A stretch of 64,000 nt of DNA from Hymenobacter sp. DG01 (GCF_006352025.1 NZ_CP040937.1:1-64000); one strand, 5' to 3'; shown: positions 34,728-43,589, counted from the stretch's first letter. Translations and numbers: made by a program. The notes: generated by a model from the sequence alone, not told the origin.

Positions 34728-34767
34728 CAAAGTTATTGTTTTCTTATTTAAGCAAACGCTTAAATAA
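34728..34767 (-). promoter_or_regulatory. Promoter and palindromic operator of the mer operon
   Basis: On the minus strand TAACTTTG (34735-34728) is a perfect -7 element 15 bp before the ATG at 34712. A TTG (34755-34753) lies 17 bp upstream as the -33 element. It is embedded in a perfect palindrome with arms TTATTTAAGC (34744-34753) and GCTTAAATAA (34758-34767) around AAAC. Repressor bound here would cover the -33 element. The sequence between the ATG and 34943 holds no other gene. Confidence 0.8.
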
Positions 34768-34943
34768 TTAGCGTAAGACAAAGATGAGGTATAGTGAGTA
34801 GTTGACTGTCCGTTATTGAATAGCTGCTTCAGCGTGCAAGGAAGACTCAAGACTACTTCCACAACCGGCCGCATTGAAAAACCGGACTACCCTTACGGGT
34901 CAGAATTCTTCCTTGGTTTATCCAACAAGGGACCGGCTCCCAA

Positions 34944-36239
34944 CTACTTTACTTGCCGGTGCGCACTGGCAATTGCGGCAGTACGGTCCTCGCTCATGCC
35001 GGCCGTGGCGGCAAACTCTGGCCACCGTGCCACCTGTTGCAGCACGTCGTCTATCAGCTCGTCGGCCCCGCGGATGTTCATCTCCCGGGCCACGGCCCGC
35101 AGGTCGGCGCGGGTGAAGCCGTCCCGCTTGCCGTTCAGGGCCATCTGGTGCTGGCTGGTCCAGCGGTTACCGGGCTGGTAGGCATAGGCCACGTCGTAGG
35201 CCGGGGCTAGCTGCCACTGCCCGGCGGCGTCCATCAAAAACGAGATGTTCTTGGTGTGGTCGTCCTGGTTGCGGGCCACCACGTTGAACACCATCCGCCG
35301 GTAGAACTGCTCGGCCGCCGTGTAGGGCAGGCGCAGGTCGCGCATGACCTGAAAGGCCTGCTCGTAGGAGTAGGCGGCGGGCTGGTTGTAGTCGTAGTGG
35401 GCCAGCGCGCACAGGGTCTGCGCGTGCAGTTTTTCGCCCGTGGCCGTGCGGTCGAAGCGCCGGGTCATGAAGTGGGCCCGCGGCCCTTCCTCGTAGAGGC
35501 GGCACTCGCTCATCTGCAGGCCGCTGGCAGTGGCCATGAGGTAGTAGGCGTACTCCAGCCGCCCGAAATCCTGGGGGTCGGCCAGGGCCTGGTCGCGCAC
35601 GCCGTCCAGCTTGAGCAGCCAGTAGCCAAAGCCGGGCGGGGCCTTTACCTGGCCCGAGCGCACCTCGCCACTGTCTTCGTTGAAGGCAATGATGGCCTTG
35701 GGCCGGGCGCCACCGGCCGAGGTTCCTACAGCTAGTAGGGCCGCCAGTCCGTCGGCCTTCTCGTCGCGCAGGTTGACGTGGAAGGCCTCGCGCTGGCCCA
35801 CTACCTGCTGCGCCAGCTCGACCAGGGCAGCCACTTCCACGGGCTCAGCCCCCGCCCCGGCCACGTTGCCCACCTGGGGCTCGAATTCCAGGGCACCCAT
35901 GCCGCGGTTGGCGATGTAGCACAGGCGCTCCACCGGCGAGAAGTCCGTAGCGGCGCGGCCCTGCGTGGCCAGCCAGGCGTCGATGAGCTGGTTGCCGAAC
36001 CGGTCCGGCAGCGCGTCGGCCAGCAGCCCGGGCAGGCCGTGGTAGGTGTCGGGGTTGAGGCGGGGAAAGGAATACACCTGGCCGGCGCGGGCCGTCAGCG
36101 GCATCTGCAGCGGCGCCACGTTCAAGCCGGACTTCACAAAGCCGGGGTCGTAGGCAAACGTGGCCAACGACCGGGCCGCGTCCCAGCGCACGGCGCCGAC
36201 CAACTGGCCCCACAAGCGAACAAAAGCGAGATCTACCAT
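34944..36239 (-). CDS. hipA: HipA-type serine/threonine kinase toxin
   Basis: The 431-residue protein has the HipA N-subdomain (VRLWGQLVGAVRWD, FSPVERLCYIANRGMGALEFEP) and kinase motifs: SAGGARPKAIIAF (P-loop-like Gly-rich segment that is phosphorylated in HipA), NQDDHTKNISFLMD (catalytic Asp and Asn) and LAPAYDVAYAY (DFG-like Asp). HipA phosphorylates glutamyl-tRNA synthetase or related synthetases and causes dormancy. The start overlaps the hipB stop by 7 bp. Length matches full HipA, so it is probably active. Confidence 0.9.
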   Translation of the reverse strand: MVDLAFVRLWGQLVGAVRWDAARSLATFAYDPGFVKSGLNVAPLQMPLTARAGQVYSFPRLNPDTYHGLPGLLADALPDRFGNQLIDAWLATQGRAATDFSPVERLCYIANRGMGALEFEPQVGNVAGAGAEPVEVAALVELAQQVVGQREAFHVNLRDEKADGLAALLAVGTSAGGARPKAIIAFNEDSGEVRSGQVKAPPGFGYWLLKLDGVRDQALADPQDFGRLEYAYYLMATASGLQMSECRLYEEGPRAHFMTRRFDRTATGEKLHAQTLCALAHYDYNQPAAYSYEQAFQVMRDLRLPYTAAEQFYRRMVFNVVARNQDDHTKNISFLMDAAGQWQLAPAYDVAYAYQPGNRWTSQHQMALNGKRDGFTRADLRAVAREMNIRGADELIDDVLQQVARWPEFAATAGMSEDRTAAIASAHRQVK

Positions 36240-36568
36240 TCAGCGGGTGGGGGCGGGGGCGGCGTGGATGAAGCCGGCGAGGCGTTGCGGCGCTGCTTTT
36301 TGGCGAGGCGGGCCAGCGCGAGGGGGTTGATTTCCGCTTTGGTCACCAATGTATCCAGCAAATCGAGCTGCTCCAGCGTACGCAGCAGCTGCACGAAGGT
36401 GAGCAGCGAGGTGGGACGGCCGTGCTCAATCTGGCTCAGGGTGGCCCGGTCGATGCCTGCGGCCTCGGCCACCGCTTGTTGGGACTGGTTGCGGTTGAGC
36501 CGAATTTGGCGCAGGCTGCTGCCCAGTTCGCGCAGGATGGCCAAGTCGGAAAGAGAATACCAATTCAT
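36233..36568 (-). CDS. hipB: HipB-type HTH antitoxin
   Basis: From the ATG at 36568 the 111-residue protein has an XRE-family helix-turn-helix: LRQIRLNRNQSQQAVAEAAG then IDRATLSQIEHGRPTSL, and a C-terminal extension ending in a Pro-rich tail (PPPPPPAEW). HipB binds HipA and the promoter. The operon operator is a perfect 18-bp inverted repeat ending 2 bp before this start codon. Confidence 0.88.
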   Translation of the reverse strand: MNWYSLSDLAILRELGSSLRQIRLNRNQSQQAVAEAAGIDRATLSQIEHGRPTSLLTFVQLLRTLEQLDLLDTLVTKAEINPLALARLAKKQRRNASPASSTPPPPPPAEW

Positions 36569-36569
36569 G

Positions 36570-36624
36570 TTGTACAGACGCAACAAAGACGGCCAAATAT
36601 ACCGCGTTTGTTGCGTCTGTACAA
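36570..36624 (-). promoter_or_regulatory. hipBA promoter flanked by an 18-bp perfect inverted repeat
   Basis: TTGTACAGACGCAACAAA at 36570-36587 is repeated in inverse at 36607-36624, with 19 bp between. On the minus strand the distal arm starts with TTG, 20 bp upstream of TATATTTG (36601-36594), a perfect -7 element in the spacer. Thus one arm covers the -33 element and the other the transcription start and leader, the arrangement expected for HipB autorepression. Confidence 0.85.
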
Positions 36625-36744
36625 CACTTTCATTTCTATTTTGCTCGGTAGAACGTGTTGTGTTATACTGCCTTCATCAACTACCCAGTACGCCAGCAAC
36701 AATCAGTTCCTCTCAACAATATGCTGCTGCTACAATCAGGACAG

Positions 36745-39700
36745 TCAGCGAATCTGGTTTGAAGTGGTTGGCCCTTCGTATTGATAGTCTTTTATGAGAA
36801 GGGGGGAGAAAGGCTCCCGAGAAGCACTCATAATCAGCTCAGCTTGATGCTCAAAACCAACCATAAACATGAAACTCGAGTCAGCAGGTACATTTGCTTG
36901 GAAAGCTGCCAACTCTTCGGGCCTATAAACCAGGTTTCTTAGTACAAGAGATTCTTGTACGCCCTCCGTCTCGATGGATAAGTTCATGCGCGCTCCAACG
37001 GTAGATAGGCCGATCGAAGCTTGATTATTCTGATAGAAATCCAGCAGCAACTCATAGCCATCTATCCCTTGGTGGTGCTGAGCAAATACCAGAACGATGG
37101 CCGCAGGTTCTGCGGGATTGTCCGAATCGCTCACAAAACGTACCGAACGGGCACTCGCCCAGTCCTTCTCAATCAGTCGATTGACGAATTCAGTATTGTC
37201 ACCTGTAGTTAGCAGAAAAGGGTTGTCCTCGTCCGTATTGTCGGCCTGCAGCCGAAAGCGGACGGACAGTAAATCCCGGATAGCCTCAAAGTTTGGCGTC
37301 TGAGACTTGTTTTCCAGTCCGTACGACCGCAACACAAACAACGCATCCATTTCCAGCTGGTCGCTGAATTCTTTGGTTTTGAATGCTTCTAGCGGAAAGA
37401 CGGTATAGCATTCCTGCTCATCTAATTGCGACATCTTCCCCATGCCAACCCGCAGCGCGTGCTCATACTCTTCCGCAGAGGCGAATTTTCGAGCCTTGAG
37501 TTGCCGGGTGACCTTGTACGTAAGCATGTAGTTGGCCATGGCTTGAACAATCTGCCAATCCAGCCAGCCTTCCTCACGAAGCTTTTGCAGCCACTCGTCG
37601 TAGCCAGCGCGCTGCTTCAACCGTGTCAGGGTGATATGAATGCAGCGGGTGCTACCTCTGAACCGTTGCCGGATGTGGTCGATGGCTTGCTCGCGGCTGT
37701 ACTTACTGCTGATGTCGCTTCTCCATTGCAGCGCCTCGCGCTCAGCCGGCAAGCTGGGCAACGCAGATCCTGGCAACGCAGATCCTGCTTTGTGATTTTT
37801 ATGCCGCAGCGCATTATACCGTTTAGCAGATAGGAAATACCGGTACATGCGTTGGTAGGCATTCGCAAATAAGTTTTTGGTAGCCAAGCCGCTTTTTTCA
37901 AACAGGGCTACGTAAGCCGCCTCAAACTCAGCATGCGGCAGCACACTCATTTCGTCGAGAACGGCCATTAAAGTGGCCGAAACATTCACGGTCGCTCGCT
38001 TGATTTGTTCCGGGTCGGGACTGTCAAAGTGCCGCAGCGCTATTTCCCACGCGTATCGCTTGTTGGAAGGGAGCCGCTTAGGAGCCCGCCACTTTTTGGC
38101 ATCGGTCAGGTGTAGCTCCACCTCTCCCTTGGGGAGGTGGAAGTCGACTTTTGAAAGGGCCACTTCCGCTACCAGGATTTGTAGCTGGGCGGCAAACTCC
38201 TCGGCCATGGGTACCACCCGGTATGTATTAGAGAAAGTAAGGCGCCACAGCGAGCCCAGAGCGCGAAATACAATGGTTCGCTCCGCTCCCCCATCGCTGA
38301 GCGGCGAGTCGATAAGTTTCCGGGTCAAGAGTTGAGGCAGTTCCGCTGCTGGTACGTTCGCCCGGTAAGACTCCAGGCAAGGAGTTATCAACTGATCCCG
38401 TATTTCCGCTGGGTAGGAATCGAGCTGCTTTTGAACCAAGTCGTTAAATGAAGCGGACACCTGTGGGGCTGCGTATACGAGCAAAGAGAATTCTCCCACG
38501 GCATGCAGCGCGGTAGGTTCTTTTCTCAAATCCAGCTCTTCCGGGTCGAGGCTATAGCGCATTTGGATATAGCCTTCAAAATTGGCCGTCGCACCCAGCC
38601 AGGCACCTTGCTGAAAATCAGCGTGAAAAACCAGGGCAAGGGCCTCGGGTACCTGCGCCGACAACTTGCCTCCGTCGCTTTGGGCACACACCCACGCAGC
38701 ACCAAGCGCATAATATTTCGCGGCCAGGTTCAAGCCTAACGACAGATAGAGGTGCGCTATTTGCCGCAGGGCCAGCATAAAGCCTTCGGCCGCTTCTTTG
38801 TTATTCCATAAATCCTTGGCGCTGTGAAAATCACGAAGCGCCAACAACGTATAAGCCGGCTTGTCTTGGCGTAAATATTCGGCACCCTTTGCTACCAACG
38901 CTTTTGCCCGGCGGTGAGCACCGCTGCGCTCGTCCACAAACGGCGCAAGCTGCAGGTTGATTTCCCGCAATTCGTCAATCATCGGCTCGTATTCGATGAG
39001 GCCGGCCCTCACCAAAATCAGGGTGTATACATCCAGCTGTTCGCTAAGGTGGGTAACATTGAAGTGGTCTGCCCGAGGCAGCTGGGCCACTAACTCCTTC
39101 GCCAGGGGCTGCAAGGCAGCTATTTTCTCGGCCACGTTGTGGGACCTGATAGCGAAGAATTGATTGGCAATGTGACACGTCAGCAGTCGGCAGCGCGCGC
39201 TGGGTGTGGGAGCCGTGGCCAGCGCATCAGCTAAGGCATCACCAAAGCCTTTAAGCCACGCGATAATTTCTGCCTTGTTGACGCCGGTGCGGCGGAGCCG
39301 GTAAGCGCTGACGACCAGAAACAGCAGGCTTTGCGCATTTTCAAACTCAGCAGGGTCCTTGAAAACACGGAAATCTTCGAAATAAAACCGGATATACTCC
39401 TCGCTGCCCTGCATGGTCCCACTCGGCGGCGTAAAGTAGCCAGTGGGCCGCATCTGAAGAAAAAGGTACTCATACACGGCACTCCGCCGCAGGCTGGGCA
39501 AGGCCTTTTTCTGGCTGATATAGCCGCGCAGCATGGCCTGCCAAAAACCGGTGTGCCCAGCAAGGCTATCCTCCCAACGGCAATAATTTGCGGCGTTGAT
39601 TATCTCCAGCAACTCTCCTGGATAAAGCATTCCTGCAGGTGCCGCAGGTTGCCACTTTTCAAACACACCCAAATACCATTGTTCATCGGCTGAGCCGCCT

Positions 39701-40494
39701 GCCAGGATATGGTGCTCCATTTCGGCCAGCGTAAGGGCTCGGTCGGCCGGGTCCGGTGCCGCTGATTTCAGCGAGACTACCTGATGCAGAATGCCAATCA
39801 GGGCGTGTTGGCGGCTATCCGAAAGTTTAAAGGGCAGTTCTTTCACCAAGTCCTCCACCCCCGTTAAGGCCGAGGCGAACTCGACGCTGGGGTCAATTCC
39901 CGCAAACTCCCAACGGATGCAGCGGGTGAAGTCTTGCCATTCCTTTTCCTGAATTTTCGAAAGTACCAGCAGCGCATCGGCAATCGTAGCAGGGTCTTCG
40001 CTCTCGGCAAGCTTGGCTGCTTGGGCCTTGATATACGCCGTTACAAACGACTTTACTTTGGCACTGCACTCGGCCAAAAGCTCGCCGGATGGGCTAGCCT
40101 GGCCTGCCGCCCAGCGCTGTAGCAAGTCAGCTTCGTTATCTCCTCGGCTGGCGGATACGCTCGAATTGGCTTCAAATACAAATTCCTTGTTCCAGTCCTG
40201 ATAGTCAGACTTAACATGCAGCATAAAGAAGTGGGCAATTGCCTTTTGCACCTCTTCACTCTTGAAGGAAAAGTTTGTTTTGTACAGCTTTACCTGCCTG
40301 AACTTGGCATTCTTGATGCTATCGTTTCGCTGGAAAATGTCTTCTTCATAGTCGCAATAGATAACCTCATCTACATTGTTCAGGTAGTTAGTTAACCAAG
40401 TTTGAAGGGTCTTGATAATTTGATACTGAAAGCCCCTCACACCAAAAGTAGCATCGGTGTTTTTGGAGAAAAGGTAGAGTTTTGTAATGCTCAT
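36745..40494 (-). CDS. Large protein with N-terminal Cap4/DUF4297-like nuclease signature; candidate defence effector
   Basis: The 1249-residue cytosolic protein begins with GVRGFQYQIIKTLQTWL, then VIYCDYEEDIFQ (Glu50, Glu51, Asp52) and KFRQVKLYKTNF (Gln67-Val-Lys69), the order G-x-YQ, (E)D, QVK that marks the Cap4/DUF4297 type of PD-(D/E)XK nuclease. The rest, more than 1000 residues, is mostly helical and leucine- and alanine-rich, with TPR-like stretches (for example residues about 480-680), and has no recognisable ATPase or membrane segment. Long helical regions behind such nucleases act as sensors or assembly platforms in known phage-defence proteins. It lies 22 bp after the 416-residue gene on the same strand. 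The nuclease call is moderate; the defence role is inference. Confidence 0.65.
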   Translation of the reverse strand: MSITKLYLFSKNTDATFGVRGFQYQIIKTLQTWLTNYLNNVDEVIYCDYEEDIFQRNDSIKNAKFRQVKLYKTNFSFKSEEVQKAIAHFFMLHVKSDYQDWNKEFVFEANSSVSASRGDNEADLLQRWAAGQASPSGELLAECSAKVKSFVTAYIKAQAAKLAESEDPATIADALLVLSKIQEKEWQDFTRCIRWEFAGIDPSVEFASALTGVEDLVKELPFKLSDSRQHALIGILHQVVSLKSAAPDPADRALTLAEMEHHILAGGSADEQWYLGVFEKWQPAAPAGMLYPGELLEIINAANYCRWEDSLAGHTGFWQAMLRGYISQKKALPSLRRSAVYEYLFLQMRPTGYFTPPSGTMQGSEEYIRFYFEDFRVFKDPAEFENAQSLLFLVVSAYRLRRTGVNKAEIIAWLKGFGDALADALATAPTPSARCRLLTCHIANQFFAIRSHNVAEKIAALQPLAKELVAQLPRADHFNVTHLSEQLDVYTLILVRAGLIEYEPMIDELREINLQLAPFVDERSGAHRRAKALVAKGAEYLRQDKPAYTLLALRDFHSAKDLWNNKEAAEGFMLALRQIAHLYLSLGLNLAAKYYALGAAWVCAQSDGGKLSAQVPEALALVFHADFQQGAWLGATANFEGYIQMRYSLDPEELDLRKEPTALHAVGEFSLLVYAAPQVSASFNDLVQKQLDSYPAEIRDQLITPCLESYRANVPAAELPQLLTRKLIDSPLSDGGAERTIVFRALGSLWRLTFSNTYRVVPMAEEFAAQLQILVAEVALSKVDFHLPKGEVELHLTDAKKWRAPKRLPSNKRYAWEIALRHFDSPDPEQIKRATVNVSATLMAVLDEMSVLPHAEFEAAYVALFEKSGLATKNLFANAYQRMYRYFLSAKRYNALRHKNHKAGSALPGSALPSLPAEREALQWRSDISSKYSREQAIDHIRQRFRGSTRCIHITLTRLKQRAGYDEWLQKLREEGWLDWQIVQAMANYMLTYKVTRQLKARKFASAEEYEHALRVGMGKMSQLDEQECYTVFPLEAFKTKEFSDQLEMDALFVLRSYGLENKSQTPNFEAIRDLLSVRFRLQADNTDEDNPFLLTTGDNTEFVNRLIEKDWASARSVRFVSDSDNPAEPAAIVLVFAQHHQGIDGYELLLDFYQNNQASIGLSTVGARMNLSIETEGVQESLVLRNLVYRPEELAAFQANVPADSSFMFMVGFEHQAELIMSASREPFSPLLIKDYQYEGPTTSNQIR

Positions 40495-40516
40495 ATAAGA
40501 TGAAACCAGCTACTGT

Positions 40517-41767
40517 TTAAATAACCGTCCGCGCAATCTTGCGCATGGCCGACGGCGTGTCGCCAAACTTGCACAAGGCCTCACAGTGCTGGCTGAGTTC
40601 GGAGAACAGAATGTAGTGGATGGTTGCGCCAGCGGCCCGAATAGCCGGGCGCGAGAGTTGGGCCTGCACTTCCTTCTCTCGGGCGTCAGGCACTATTAAG
40701 TAGAGGGCCGTTTCGTGCTCGGGCATGGAAAACGCCAAATCCGTCAGCCGCAGAATGCCCGAGTAGATGCTGGTACTCTTCTCCACCTCGAAAGCGGCTA
40801 TCACCCGGTTGGTGCCCGGTGCGAACCACACCACATCAATGAGGCGAATAGTGGTGGCCACGTCGGCCGGTACCGGCAGCTCGGGGTGCTGGTCGAGGCA
40901 GAGAAATGACAGCTTCTGGCCGTGACACAAGCGGTTACGGTCGTTGATGGCCGTGGTCACGTCGCAGCCCAGGGCCTTGCCGATGCGCAGCAGGTGGTGC
41001 TGCATCTGGGTGTGCTGGTTTTGCTCCTGGGCCTCGGTCTGCACCTCCTGGTGGCGCTTGCGGGCTTGCTGCTGGTACTTATCGCGGTCCTCGTCGCTGG
41101 CAAACTGCTGGTCGCCGGCAATCATCTTCTTCACGCCCACGTCGAAGAGCAAGCCCGCCAGCGCCCCGTAGTCCAGGCTCAGGTGCTGACGGTGCTCCTG
41201 GTTCAGGTCGCGTAGCCGCTCGCGCATGCGCAGATACTCCGGCCAGGAGCCCAACTTGATTTTCTCCCCGAACAGGGCGTTGAAGCCGTTGACAATGGCC
41301 GTGTTGCAGGGTGGCATCAAGGTGGGGTGCAGGAAATACAGGATGCTGGCTACGGCCGGGCCCAGCCCCTTGATTTTGCGGCGGTCCAGCAAGTCTATTT
41401 CGCGCAGCAGTTGCTGCTCGGTGGTGGCGGCCAGACAGCTTTCCAGAAATTGCCCGAAGGCGCGCTTGTTGTCCTCGTGCTCGTAGATGTCGGGAATGCG
41501 CAGCTTGGGCTTCCAGTAGAAGGGGTGGGCCGCGCCCTGAAACACCTGCTTTTGCTCGCTGATGACGCTGAGCACAAATTCAAGCGACGTGCCCTTGAAA
41601 TCGTTGCCGAAGCTACCGGCCTTAATGTCCTTGACCACCTGCTGTACCCCGCGCCGGATGGAGCGAAAAGCCTTTAACCGTTCCTCGTTGTTGATAAACC
41701 AGGTGTTGTAAACGGATTCAGAATCGGCTTTGTACGATTGGATAAGGGGCGGTAGGGCGGCAGACAT
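40517..41767 (-). CDS. Putative restriction-endonuclease-like protein paired with the large nuclease gene
   Basis: The 416-residue protein has a helix-hairpin-helix-like segment RRKIKGLGPAVASILYFLHP (about 129-148), a Gln-rich coiled stretch (about 230-260), and a C-terminal beta-rich domain with LIDVVWFAPG (Asp311) followed by IAAFEVEKSTSIYSGILRL (Glu327, Glu329, Lys330). Asp followed by ExE or EVEK on adjacent strands resembles the active site of PD-(D/E)XK nucleases with an ExE variant. No signal peptide. It is first in the pair and ends 22 bp before the 1249-residue gene. I do not recognise a named family; a nuclease or a DNA-binding partner is most likely. Confidence 0.6.
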   Translation of the reverse strand: MSAALPPLIQSYKADSESVYNTWFINNEERLKAFRSIRRGVQQVVKDIKAGSFGNDFKGTSLEFVLSVISEQKQVFQGAAHPFYWKPKLRIPDIYEHEDNKRAFGQFLESCLAATTEQQLLREIDLLDRRKIKGLGPAVASILYFLHPTLMPPCNTAIVNGFNALFGEKIKLGSWPEYLRMRERLRDLNQEHRQHLSLDYGALAGLLFDVGVKKMIAGDQQFASDEDRDKYQQQARKRHQEVQTEAQEQNQHTQMQHHLLRIGKALGCDVTTAINDRNRLCHGQKLSFLCLDQHPELPVPADVATTIRLIDVVWFAPGTNRVIAAFEVEKSTSIYSGILRLTDLAFSMPEHETALYLIVPDAREKEVQAQLSRPAIRAAGATIHYILFSELSQHCEALCKFGDTPSAMRKIARTVI

Positions 41768-41866
41768 AAAAAGGGAGTAGAACCAATACAGTAGCTAAGT
41801 TGCACAGAAGTCCGGGCCCAATCATCATGCTTCCGGCGCGGGTCCCGGCATTTCGCGAAATGGCGG

Positions 41867-42859
41867 CTACATCTGGTGTCCGGGCATGTCCATCCCGGGC
41901 ATTGCATCCATTGGCATACCCGGCCGCATCGACAGGTCCCCGTACTGCGCTGCCAGGTAATATCCCACGGCCAGCAGGAGCAGGGAGAGCAAGGCTACCG
42001 CAGCCTTGCGGGATGCCGATATATGCTGACCGCCCATGTTGTGGTGGCCAGTAGCGTGCTGACCGCCCGGCGCTGAAGCATCAGCGGCTACGCGCATGTG
42101 CGCGGCGTGGGCGGCAGAGGCTGCGGTGCGAGCTGTGATGGCGGGGTCAGTGGCGCGCTCGGGTGGCGGGCCACCTTTGCCAAGAGCACGCTCGGTGCCC
42201 ATGCCGTGCTTAAGCTGTTTTTTCACGAGCCACCAGTTGATGGGGTAAGCCGTGAGGGCTCCTACCAGGGTGGCCAGTGACATAATCCCCCAGAAGCGTA
42301 CGGAGGCAGGCTCCATAGCCGTCATGTCGCGGGTCATCAGGATAACCATAGTTGGAATCATGCCAGCCATGACCGCATTCATGGACACCCATTCGGGGTA
42401 AAAAGAGGCCCGTATGGCCTTACTATAACTCCCCCCCAGCATGTCTTTCATAAACAATGCCTGGAAAATAAGTAAGCCAAACAAGAAGCCGGCGGCGTAC
42501 TCCACCCAGATGTCAATGCCCATGGGCAAGCGCAGCCAGCTGGTAATGATGGCTGCCGCAATGATGCCGGTGGCGTCGCCGGCTAGGCAGTGGATAGTGG
42601 AGCCGACGGTTTGCTTCCACAGTGGGGCTACAAACTGCTCGTGGGTGTCGGGGGCCGGCTCGCGGCAGGAAAACCAGTAAATGAGCAGGCCCACCGGCCC
42701 GGTGTAGAGCGTCACCAGCACCCAGCCCCACTTCATCACCTTCATTTCCGGGGTGCGGGTAAACAGGTCCCAGGCCACGTAGGCTACGGAAAGGGCGGTT
42801 AAGGTAAACCAAATCCACAGCAGGTACTGCGGAAACAGTGGTTCCGACATTGGGTGCAT
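41867..42859 (-). CDS. DUF4396 membrane protein with His/Met-rich tail
   Basis: The 330-residue protein has several hydrophobic segments, including LLWIWFTLTALSVAYVAWDL, GIIAAAIITSWLRLPMGIDI and the DUF4396 hallmark MAGMIPTMVILMTRDMTAM. After these comes a long His-rich linker (TARTAASAAHAAHMRVAAD, GGQHATGHHNMGGQH), another TM helix, and a Met-rich end (MRPGMPMDAMPGMDMPGHQM). The tail looks able to bind Cu(I)/Ag(I). Starts at 42859 or 42850 are both possible. DUF4396 genes often accompany copper-resistance genes; no transport activity is established. Confidence 0.75.
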   Translation of the reverse strand: MHPMSEPLFPQYLLWIWFTLTALSVAYVAWDLFTRTPEMKVMKWGWVLVTLYTGPVGLLIYWFSCREPAPDTHEQFVAPLWKQTVGSTIHCLAGDATGIIAAAIITSWLRLPMGIDIWVEYAAGFLFGLLIFQALFMKDMLGGSYSKAIRASFYPEWVSMNAVMAGMIPTMVILMTRDMTAMEPASVRFWGIMSLATLVGALTAYPINWWLVKKQLKHGMGTERALGKGGPPPERATDPAITARTAASAAHAAHMRVAADASAPGGQHATGHHNMGGQHISASRKAAVALLSLLLLAVGYYLAAQYGDLSMRPGMPMDAMPGMDMPGHQM

Positions 42860-42915
42860 CAGGGAGGGGGGGGAAGTAAAACGGACAGGAAGTAAAAGAC
42901 CAAAAAGAAGACTCT

Positions 42916-43208
42916 TCAGCGGAGAGGCTGGCGCAGCCTAGCCTCCATGGCGGCTGTCAGTGGGTCAACATACACGCCGTAGGCATCTACCAGCACGCCC
43001 CGCAGGTCTAACCATACAGAATGGATTGGTCACCTGGGTCGGAATGCCTCTCAAAGCGAAAAACCACATCGACCTGAAACTGCTCGGGCCCGAGCGGTAA
43101 ATCGTAGGCCGCGCAGCACAGATAATCGGACCGCAACCTGAAGTCTTCGGTGTAGCCGCGGCTGCGCAACTGCTGCAAGGCTAAAGAAAGCGTTTCGGAG
43201 AGCTTCAT
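42916..43208 (-). pseudogene. Small PRPP-synthetase-like Bacteroidota protein, frameshifted
   Basis: The frame from ATG 43208 reads MKLSETLSLALQQLRSRGYT...DVVFRFERHSDPGDQSILYG and stops at 43008. In the next frame the sequence continues LRGVLVDAYGVYVDPLTAAM and stops at 42916-42918. That continuation is what I recall for the small family usually labelled phosphoribosylpyrophosphate synthetase (about 95 residues), so one base appears lost around the TATGGTTAG at about 43010-43018. Either a real pseudogene or a base-call error. Function of the intact family is unknown despite its name. Confidence 0.65.
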
Positions 43209-43242
43209 AAAAGCCAGTGTGGAGCGTAAAGAACCAGGCCGC

Positions 43243-43557
43243 TTACTGTGGCCAGCGGATACCCAGCTGCCAGCATTCGGCATAATCCAGCGCCATATGC
43301 AATAAAAAGCCCACGGCCCACACGCGCGTCAGGGGCGAAAAGAGCAAGAGCACGTAAATGCCCATGGCCCAGTAAGTATGCAGGGGGTGAAAGTTGATGC
43401 TGCACCGCGTGGGGTCGAACATGGGCGTGGCCAGCACATGGTCTATATCCAATAGCAGGCCGGCCGCCAGAACCAGCCAAACTCGGTGCCAACGCGGCCG
43501 GTAAAAAACCAGCGCTACTATTGCGGGCACCAGCACATGCAGTACAATGTGTAGCAA
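43243..43557 (-). CDS. DUF6122 membrane protein
   Basis: The product contains LHIVLHVLVPAIVALVFYRPRW, GLLLDIDHVLATPMFDPTRCSINFHPLHTYWAMG and LLHMALDYAECW, which fit DUF6122, a Bacteroidota family related to membrane metal-dependent hydrolases; DIDH, FHPLH and the last HMALDY could ligate metal. I prefer the TTG at 43557 (MLHIVLH...) over the ATG at 43623, because the earlier start would place a 13-bp bidirectional terminator stem inside the gene and add a 22-residue lead atypical of the family. Three to four membrane helices. Confidence 0.7.
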   Translation of the reverse strand: MLHIVLHVLVPAIVALVFYRPRWHRVWLVLAAGLLLDIDHVLATPMFDPTRCSINFHPLHTYWAMGIYVLLLFSPLTRVWAVGFLLHMALDYAECWQLGIRWPQ

Positions 43558-43589
43558 CGCAGGGGAAAAGGAGGGGGAGGGAGAAAATA

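Noticed and set aside
36745..40494. CBASS Cap4 effector
   Set aside because: The N-terminal motif is similar, but no CD-NTase, Cap2/Cap3 or SAVED domain is recognisable here or nearby, so I do not call it CBASS.
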